Positions 12,900-17,654 of a DNA stretch of 17,654 nucleotides are shown one piece after another. The notes under the pieces are model-generated. The model saw only the letters and a list, made by a program, of their open reading frames with translations. It was not told the origin of the DNA and ran no database searches. Origin of the DNA: an uncultured delta proteobacterium (GTDB taxonomy: Bacteria; RBG-13-61-14; DRUE01). Location of the stretch: positions 1-17,654 of the forward strand of contig CAIYYW010000392.1 in assembly GCA_903930515.1 (NCBI GenBank), in the 5' to 3' direction. Position 1 is the first letter of the stretch; the number at the start of each line of letters is the position of its first letter. Made by a program: the position numbers and the translations under genes.

Positions 12900-14212
12900 C
12901 AAGGTCCGATGTTTTTGGAAGGAAGCAACTTCGCTCGATCCAATCCAATCTCCGGATTTTTCGCGAACTCATCCACTGAGCAATAAACCCCGCCGGGGGT
13001 GTATTGATCCCAATCGCGCGAAATTTTTCCGGCCGGGATCTTCCCGAAATCCCCCGCGGATCCAGGCGTGATCAGGATATTGCGCATAATGATCATCCCC
13101 TCTTTCCATTTCACGCTCACCCATTGCTCAGGCGCAACCGCGGCCGGCTTCTCCATTCCGCCGAACCCGATCACGACCTGGCGGGTTCCGTCCGGGAGAA
13201 CCGGGACATCCACATCGGCCAAGGTTTTTTCCGCGTAAACCTTCAAGGGCCGGCTTAGATCAATATAGTTGAAGCTCAAACTCCAATATCGCAGGTCATA
13301 ACTTTTCGGGAACGGCTCTCCGAGAAAAGTCTGCTCGGGGGTCTGAGCCGCTTTCCATCGAAGAACCAACAGCTCCCCGAACTTATTGCTCACCGGCAGG
13401 GCGAGATACCGGGTGTCGTCATTGGGCACAAAGGTATTTTCGCGCTGGGTCTGGTCGCTGGCATTATTGATCCATTGCGGCGGATTTTCCGGCTCGCCCA
13501 GGTATTTCATCGGATCGGCCAGCAACCCTTGATTGAGCTTGAGGATCGCCAACATCACCCGGCTCATATTCAGTTTGGTCTCCGCATTATTCAGGCAATA
13601 GGGATTCCCCTTTTGGTCAATCATTTTATATTTCGGAGGCTCCACCCCTCCGAACCGGGCGAGCGGATGATGGTCTCGAAATCCCAATCCCTGATCCGGC
13701 AGATATACCCGGTAAGCCAGCACAAAAAGATCATTCTTCTTCCCATCGTTCCTGATCCCGGCATAAAGCGTATTGGCCGGACGATCCCTTGCCGGCGGAG
13801 GCGTCATCAAGACCTGGATTTCAAACTCGCCCAACTCTCCCTGCCGCGGATTCCCGGCCCCAAACGGATTCACGCCTTTGATCGGCGCGATCTCAAAATC
13901 CGTAATCGCGTCCACCGGCATAAAATCCCGGTCATAAATCATCACCGAGCTGTATCGGGCTTTGGCGAAATTTCCCTTCAAAACCAGCCGCTCCCCCTCG
14001 CGCGCTTGGGACACGATCCCGGAATAGCCGGCGTTATAGTCTATCGCCCCGAGCTTGGAGGCGGTGTTGCCGTCGGACAAATTCAGCTCGCACCAGGCCT
14101 CGCTGCCCCCGGAAAGCTCCGGCCGCTTTTGGCAGGAAAAAATCGCCAGCGACATAAAAACAGCCGCGCCCAGGATTCCCAACCCGGCCCTCTGTTTTTT
14201 ATTCTTCATCAT
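12899..14212 (-). CDS. Putative exported lipoprotein, 437 residues, unknown function
   Basis: Start at 14212 follows GGGAGG; a second ATG comes directly after it. The signal peptide is followed by a probable lipobox (AIFSC, Cys27). The mature protein is globular and beta-rich. Motifs such as ARYSSVMIYDRDFMPVDAI, DFEIAPIKGVNPFGAG and YAGIRNDG...LAYRVYLPD recall the beta-sandwich of DUF1214-type and related exported proteins, but I cannot assign a family with certainty. Other landmarks are RYLALPVSNKFGELLVLRWKAA, DLRYWSLSFNYID and a C-terminal CSVDEFAKNP. It is divergent from etfBA over a 107-bp gap that holds back-to-back promoters, and convergent with tilS. No neighbour explains its role. Confidence 0.8.
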   Translation of the reverse strand: MMKNKKQRAGLGILGAAVFMSLAIFSCQKRPELSGGSEAWCELNLSDGNTASKLGAIDYNAGYSGIVSQAREGERLVLKGNFAKARYSSVMIYDRDFMPVDAITDFEIAPIKGVNPFGAGNPRQGELGEFEIQVLMTPPPARDRPANTLYAGIRNDGKKNDLFVLAYRVYLPDQGLGFRDHHPLARFGGVEPPKYKMIDQKGNPYCLNNAETKLNMSRVMLAILKLNQGLLADPMKYLGEPENPPQWINNASDQTQRENTFVPNDDTRYLALPVSNKFGELLVLRWKAAQTPEQTFLGEPFPKSYDLRYWSLSFNYIDLSRPLKVYAEKTLADVDVPVLPDGTRQVVIGFGGMEKPAAVAPEQWVSVKWKEGMIIMRNILITPGSAGDFGKIPAGKISRDWDQYTPGGVYCSVDEFAKNPEIGLDRAKLLPSKNIGP

Positions 14213-14227
14213 CGTCCTCCCTTTTTC

Positions 14228-14255
14228 ATTATAGACAGGGAAAATGTTTTGCGAA
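14228..14255 (-). promoter_or_regulatory. Promoter of the 437-residue lipoprotein gene
   Basis: On the minus strand, TTCGCA (14255-14250) and a perfect TATAAT (14233-14228) are separated by 16 bp. The expected transcript begins only about ten bases before the ATG, leaving little more than the GGGAGG ribosome site as leader. Confidence 0.5.
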
Positions 14256-14273
14256 ACGCCTGATCAAAAGGAT

Positions 14274-14301
14274 TTGACAAGATTGAAGGCTTTCTTATGC
14301 T
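14274..14301 (+). promoter_or_regulatory. Promoter of etfBA
   Basis: A perfect TTGACA (14274-14279) and TATGCT (14296-14301) are separated by 16 bp, 18 bp before the etfB start at 14320. It is divergent from the promoter at 14228-14255. Confidence 0.6.
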
Positions 14302-14319
14302 AATGACCGGGAAGAGCGA

Positions 14320-15108
14320 ATGATGAAAATTTTAGTCTGCGTCAGGTCTGTGCCCTTGCCGGAATCCAGCTTCCGGGTGAACGGGGCTGGAAATTTTTAC
14401 GACCAGTCCGAGCTCAATTCCCAGGTCAACGAGTATGACCTGTTCTCAATTGAGGAAGCGGTGCGGCTCAAGGAAAGATTCAAAGATGTAGAGATCACGG
14501 TGGTCTCGGTGGGACCGCAACGGGTGGATCTGGAAATAAAAAAGGCCCTGGCCCAGGGCGCGGACCAGGGCGCCAGGATTGACGACCCGCAGGGTTTGGA
14601 AAAAGATTCGCTCTCGGTCGCGTCCCTGATCGCCAAATGGGCCTCGGATAAAAAGTTTGACCTGATCTTCTGCGGGCTGATGTCCCAGGATTTGCAACGA
14701 TACCAAACCGGGCCGATGCTGGCCCAACTGCTCAGCCTTCCCTGCGCCACCACCATCGTGGCGATGACGGTTTCGGACGACCGTAAAAAAATTATTTGCG
14801 AGCGCGAGCTGGAAGGCGGGGTTCGGGAAAAGGTGGAACTGTTGCTTCCGGCTTTGGTCTCGGTCCAGTCCGGGATCAATCAGCCGCGTTACGCCAGTTT
14901 AAGCAATGTGCTCAAGGCCAGGAAAATAAAAATACCGGTTCTGCCGCCGGAGCCGATGCCCGGACTCAAGCCCGGGGAAAAAACCGGCCGGATCTATTTG
15001 CCGGAAAAAAGAGGCAAATGCGAATTTTTGCAGGGCGGCCCGGAACAGGTCGCGGAGGCTCTGCTGGAAAAAATTCGGGGCAAGGCGAATCTGTTCTCGG
15101 AGAGATGA
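14320..15108 (+). CDS. etfB: Electron transfer flavoprotein beta subunit
   Basis: The 262-residue subunit (family 250-270) holds AMP or a second flavin and docks to dehydrogenases. It starts MMKILVCVRSVPLPES, has the N-terminal Rossmann-like alpha/beta core with NEYDLFSIEEAVRLKE and VTVVSVGP, LIFCGLMSQDLQRYQTGPML in the middle, and the EtfB signature ERELEGGVREKVELLLPAL followed by VQSGINQPRYASLSNVLKA. Its stop overlaps the etfA start. No acyl-CoA dehydrogenase, FixC/FixX or lactate dehydrogenase gene is adjacent, so the electron donor is unknown. A GGGAAGAG sequence serves as ribosome site. Confidence 0.95.
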   Translation: MMKILVCVRSVPLPESSFRVNGAGNFYDQSELNSQVNEYDLFSIEEAVRLKERFKDVEITVVSVGPQRVDLEIKKALAQGADQGARIDDPQGLEKDSLSVASLIAKWASDKKFDLIFCGLMSQDLQRYQTGPMLAQLLSLPCATTIVAMTVSDDRKKIICERELEGGVREKVELLLPALVSVQSGINQPRYASLSNVLKARKIKIPVLPPEPMPGLKPGEKTGRIYLPEKRGKCEFLQGGPEQVAEALLEKIRGKANLFSER

Positions 15109-16079
15109 TGTCTGGCAAAATTATCGTTATTGCCGAACAGTTTGATGGAAAGATCAAGCCGGTTTCTTTGGAACTGGCCGGGTTCGGGAAAGAAATCAGC
15201 CAAACGACCGGGGGCGAACTGATTGGGGTGGCGCTGGGTTTTCCGGCCTTGGCCTTGGCCCGGGAGTTCGCGCGAGCTTCCGGCCTCAAGGTGATCGGGC
15301 TGGAGCATCCAAACCTGGAAACCTACAACGCGGACAGTTTTGTCCAGGCGCTCTCAAAATTTATTCCCGGCCAAAATCCAGACTATATCCTGATCCCGCA
15401 TACCGCGATCGGATGGGATTTCGCGCCCAGGCTCGCCGCAGCCCTCAACGGCTCCTGCCTGTCCGTGATCACCGGTTTGAAGATGGACGGAAGGTTGAGA
15501 TTCCTCCGGCCGATCTGCTCGGGCAAGTTGATGGCCGAGGTGGAGCCGGCGCCGGATACCGTCGCCGTGATCACGGTCAACCCCGGAGCGGCCCGGGCCA
15601 TTAAGCCGGATGCGCCGGGCCAGGCCGAATTTGTAAAAATGGACCTGGCCGAGACTGCAACTAAAAACCTGGGATATACCGAAGCGAAGAGGGGAGCGCT
15701 GGACCTGACCAAGGCCGAAGTGATCGTCGCGGCCGGCCGGGGCCTGGGCAAGGTGGAAAATCTGGAGCTGGTCAAAACCCTGGCCGGTCTTTTTGACAAG
15801 AGCGCGATCGGGGCCTCACGCGCGGTGGTGGACGCCGGCTGGCTCCCTTATGAACACCAGGTGGGACAGACCGGACAGACGGTGCATCCCAAGCTCTATC
15901 TCGCCCTTGGCATCTCCGGAGCCATCCAGCATCTGGTCGGGATGACCCAGTCCGAGCTGATCGTGGCCGTCAACACCGATCCCAAAGCCGCCATCTTCAA
16001 TGTCGCGCATCTTGGAGTGGTCCAGGATCTCATTAAGTTTTTGCCCGCGTTGATAGAAAAAATCAAAGAAATAAAATGA
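15105..16079 (+). CDS. etfA: Electron transfer flavoprotein alpha subunit
   Basis: The product has 324 residues from ATG 15105, which overlaps the etfB stop (ATGA). The N-terminal domain (MSGKIIVIAEQFDGKIKPVS, with YILIPHTAIGWDFAPRLAAAL) packs against EtfB. The C-terminal FAD domain is complete: VIVAAGRGLGKVENLELVKTLA (207-228), GASRAVVDAGWLPYEHQVGQTG (237-257), LYLALGISGAIQHLVGM (265-280) and VAVNTDPKAAIFNVAHLG (288-304). These are the classic FAD contacts. There is no extra ferredoxin domain, as occurs in some bifurcating ETFs. Whether the pair is bifurcating cannot be decided by eye. Confidence 0.96.
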   Translation: MMSGKIIVIAEQFDGKIKPVSLELAGFGKEISQTTGGELIGVALGFPALALAREFARASGLKVIGLEHPNLETYNADSFVQALSKFIPGQNPDYILIPHTAIGWDFAPRLAAALNGSCLSVITGLKMDGRLRFLRPICSGKLMAEVEPAPDTVAVITVNPGAARAIKPDAPGQAEFVKMDLAETATKNLGYTEAKRGALDLTKAEVIVAAGRGLGKVENLELVKTLAGLFDKSAIGASRAVVDAGWLPYEHQVGQTGQTVHPKLYLALGISGAIQHLVGMTQSELIVAVNTDPKAAIFNVAHLGVVQDLIKFLPALIEKIKEIK

Positions 16080-16094
16080 AACGGCTTCCGGGAT

Positions 16095-16133
16095 GTTCCG
16101 GTTCGACTTTTCCCCAACCGGAACCCGTATTTT
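16095..16133 (+). terminator. Rho-independent terminator of etfBA
   Basis: A perfect 9-bp stem GTTCCGGTT (16095-16103) / AACCGGAAC (16116-16124) with a 12-nt loop is followed by CCGTATTTT. It lies 15 bp after the etfA stop. Confidence 0.65.
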
Positions 16134-16163
16134 CTTTGCGTCCCCTGCGTCTTCGCGGCGAAT
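16132..16163. repeat. Copy of a dispersed intergenic sequence (TTTGCGTC...GCGTCTTCGCGGCGAA type)
   Basis: The segment between the etfA terminator and the convergent gene reads CTTTGCGTCC / CCTGCGTCTTCGCGGCGAA. I recall near-identical short segments as frequent intergenic repeats in many environmental bacterial genomes. It is not part of either gene. Confidence 0.35.
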
Positions 16164-16170
16164 AATATAT

Positions 16171-17340
16171 TTATAATCTATATTCCGGATTCTCCGGATC
16201 AAAGTCGCGGTCGGTCAGGCCGGCGTTGATTTTGATTTTGGTGTAAGTGAACGACTCCTTGAGTTGATCGTTGAAATTGAACACCTCGGCCTTGGGCTCC
16301 AAACCGCGCTGATAGTCCATATATTGGATCACCCGGTGGCAGTAATATTTCGCGGCCGGGTTGTTTTTGGTCATAATGTTTTCCATCGCAAACACCCGGT
16401 GGCCGTCCACCATCTGGATCCCGTGATTCTTCCGCGCCAGTTCCTTGTTGGCAAAGGCCTTCTTGTATTCGCGCAAATTCAACTCCAGCATAAATTTCAA
16501 GCCGACCTCAACCGCAGGATGATTGGTCCCGCGCATCGCGATCGGACTCATATAATGGATCCAGATCGGAATCACTCCCAGGAATCCGCTCTCCCGTACC
16601 CGGACCTTATCCTGGCTGAGCGTTTCATTGTAGAGCATTTCCCTGCCCTTCCAGGGCCCGTCCAGCCATTTCATATAAATCGCTTTCGGCTTTTCCCGAT
16701 ACTTGAGCAAAATCGTCTCCACCCCCTGGAGCTTGTCGCCCAATCGCTCCTGCTTGTAATAAATGCAGGTGTAATCCTTGATCGTGGCATACTTGCGCAA
16801 GCCCACTTCCAAAAACACCCAGTCCGGGGTCAGGTTCAGGATCGCCTCGTGCCGTGTCTGCTCCAATCCGGCCCATAAAATCTCCTGGCCGACCCAGTCC
16901 ATATAAATTCCCTCCGGCCCGATCTCTTCCGCGCTGGAGTCCACAAACTTCTTATAGTTGTCCAGCGGCATCGGGTTCAATATCGCGACCAGGATGGCCG
17001 GCCAGATTTTCTGGAACTCCGCCTCGCTCACCCCTTTCTCCGGCTTAAAACTTTGCGCCAGCGGACAGGCCTCCCCCTGGCAATGCGCAAGCAGATATGC
17101 CTTGCCCGGCTCGCCTAAAAAATTGACCAAAGCGGATTTTTTCTCCGGCCCCAGCGCGTCCAGGCTCAACTTGGCCTCGGCCCGGGAACAAGCGGAAAGA
17201 TAGTGGGCAAAAACCCCGGCAATGACCTCCCTTGAATCCGGCAGTTGTCCCTTGATCCAGGAAGTCAGAGACGCGGCCGGATTGGAAATAACCAGAAAGA
17301 TAATCCCCAGTCCCGCGACCCCGATTCTGACTTTTTTCAT
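16171..17340 (-). CDS. DUF1571-type exported protein
   Basis: The 389-residue protein has a signal peptide or N-terminal anchor (MKKVRIGVAGLGIIFLVIS, cleavage possible after PAAS near 24) and a good GGGAGGG ribosome site. The N-terminal part (30-170) is helical. Residues about 176-300 carry the DUF1571 signature: YATIKDYTCIYYKQERLGDK (184-203), LLKYREKPKAIYMKWLDGP (211-229) and GREMLYNE (232-239). DUF1571 proteins resemble the beta-fold of LolA-like lipid-binding proteins, but their function is not established. It follows the 17354-17653 gene by 13 bp, so the two are probably co-transcribed and perhaps linked in envelope or polysaccharide processing (inference). Confidence 0.85.
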   Translation of the reverse strand: MKKVRIGVAGLGIIFLVISNPAASLTSWIKGQLPDSREVIAGVFAHYLSACSRAEAKLSLDALGPEKKSALVNFLGEPGKAYLLAHCQGEACPLAQSFKPEKGVSEAEFQKIWPAILVAILNPMPLDNYKKFVDSSAEEIGPEGIYMDWVGQEILWAGLEQTRHEAILNLTPDWVFLEVGLRKYATIKDYTCIYYKQERLGDKLQGVETILLKYREKPKAIYMKWLDGPWKGREMLYNETLSQDKVRVRESGFLGVIPIWIHYMSPIAMRGTNHPAVEVGLKFMLELNLREYKKAFANKELARKNHGIQMVDGHRVFAMENIMTKNNPAAKYYCHRVIQYMDYQRGLEPKAEVFNFNDQLKESFTYTKIKINAGLTDRDFDPENPEYRL

Positions 17341-17353
17341 TTTTCCCTCCCGT

Positions 17354-17653
17354 CTATTTGCTTTGGGATATCACCACAACCCCGTAATGCTCAACCCGGC
17401 TGAGCGTGAATTCGCAAGTTCCGCCCTTGATCAAAATCCGCCCAGCCTCCGCGGCGTTTTCATCCGGAGATAATACCTTGATTTGATACCCGCTCAAATC
17501 CTTTGCGTAATCTCTCAAATCCAGCTTGATCCTGACATTTTCCGCCGTATTTTTCAGATCGTAATTGAGCAGATGCACGATGAATTGACCGCCCTCCGCT
17601 TTCCTGGTCACATTCGCGATCAGGTATCGGCTGTTCTCCATCCTCACCACCGG
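17354..17653 (-). CDS. C-terminal end of a probable glycoside-hydrolase-like exported protein (gene continues past the window)
   Basis: The frame is open to the window edge, so only about the last 99 residues are seen. They contain the motifs YLIANVTRKAEGGQFIVHLLNYD, NVRIKLDLRDYAKDLSGYQIKVLSPD and FTLSRVEHYGVVVI. This is the shape of the small beta-sandwich that ends many uncharacterised glycoside-hydrolase-type or beta-galactosidase-like proteins. There is no catalytic domain in view, so the enzyme class cannot be named. The downstream DUF1571 gene starts 13 bp after its stop, suggesting one operon. Confidence 0.6.
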   Translation of the reverse strand, partial: PVVRMENSRYLIANVTRKAEGGQFIVHLLNYDLKNTAENVRIKLDLRDYAKDLSGYQIKVLSPDENAAEAGRILIKGGTCEFTLSRVEHYGVVVISQSK

Positions 17654-17654
17654 C

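Noticed and set aside
13475-14263. Plus-strand open frame of 262 codons opposite the 437-residue lipoprotein
   Set aside because: It is rich in His, Arg, Pro and Ile without motifs, while the minus frame has a signal peptide, ribosome site and promoter.
14796-15104. Upstream extension of the etfA frame
   Set aside because: It lies wholly within etfB in another frame; EtfA homologues begin at the SGKIIVIAEQ segment, and the ATGA overlap supports 15105.

Overview
The window is a GC-rich piece of a bacterial chromosome, probably from an uncultured Gram-negative lineage. The case for a diderm is a type IV pilus or type II secretion ATPase, a BtuFCD-type vitamin B12 importer, several lipoproteins or exported proteins with ordinary Sec signals, and sigma70-like promoters (TTGACA / TATAAT types). 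TGA is used as a stop throughout. A DUF1571 protein and a ferredoxin:disulfide reductase with a rubredoxin domain would suit anaerobic candidate phyla (Omnitrophota-like, Planctomycetota-related or deltaproteobacterial groups), but the sequence alone does not settle taxonomy. No CRISPR array, rRNA, prophage or intact transposon is visible.

Layout, left to right. Positions 1-742 hold the 3' part of a PilB/GspE ATPase gene, followed by a minus-strand tRNA-Pro(CGG) with its own promoter. A small exported protein (981-1361) has its own promoter and terminator and is followed by a decayed paralogue (about 1583-1866). A minus-strand redox pair comes next: a glutaredoxin-like protein translationally coupled to a ferredoxin-thioredoxin reductase catalytic chain fused to a rubredoxin domain (2046-2881). 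A stretch of about 0.9 kb without a convincing gene follows, holding promoter-like sequences and hairpins, then a RelE/ParE-type toxin-antitoxin pair on the minus strand (3818-4275). Divergent from it, a promoter, a cobalamin riboswitch and a terminator (4350-4776) lead into an overlapping btuF-btuC-btuD operon (4775-7454).

Convergent to that operon is a UroD/MtaA-family protein with an extra N-terminal beta-rich domain (7490-9016), then a repeat-bearing, cysteine-rich lipoprotein (9183-9797). A PP-loop tRNA thiolation-like protein (10124-11152, minus) lies divergent from tilS (11406-12842, plus). A 437-residue putative lipoprotein (12899-14212, minus) is divergent from etfB-etfA (14320-16079). 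The window closes with a minus-strand pair: the C-terminal end of a possible glycoside-hydrolase-like protein (17354-17653) and a DUF1571 exported protein (16171-17340).

Functional links. The clearest regulated unit is the B12-riboswitch-controlled BtuFCD importer. Its neighbour, the UroD-family protein, belongs to a superfamily that includes corrinoid-dependent methyltransferases, so a link between B12 supply and use is plausible but unproven. The redox pair suggests ferredoxin-driven disulfide reduction. The tRNA-Pro gene, tilS and the PP-loop protein are translation functions in separate transcription units. The most unusual items are the FTR-rubredoxin fusion, the riboswitch architecture (a start codon inside the terminator T-tract and a very large variable arm), the UroD fusion, the repeat/cysteine-rich lipoprotein, and the structured gene-free stretch at 2.9-3.8 kb.
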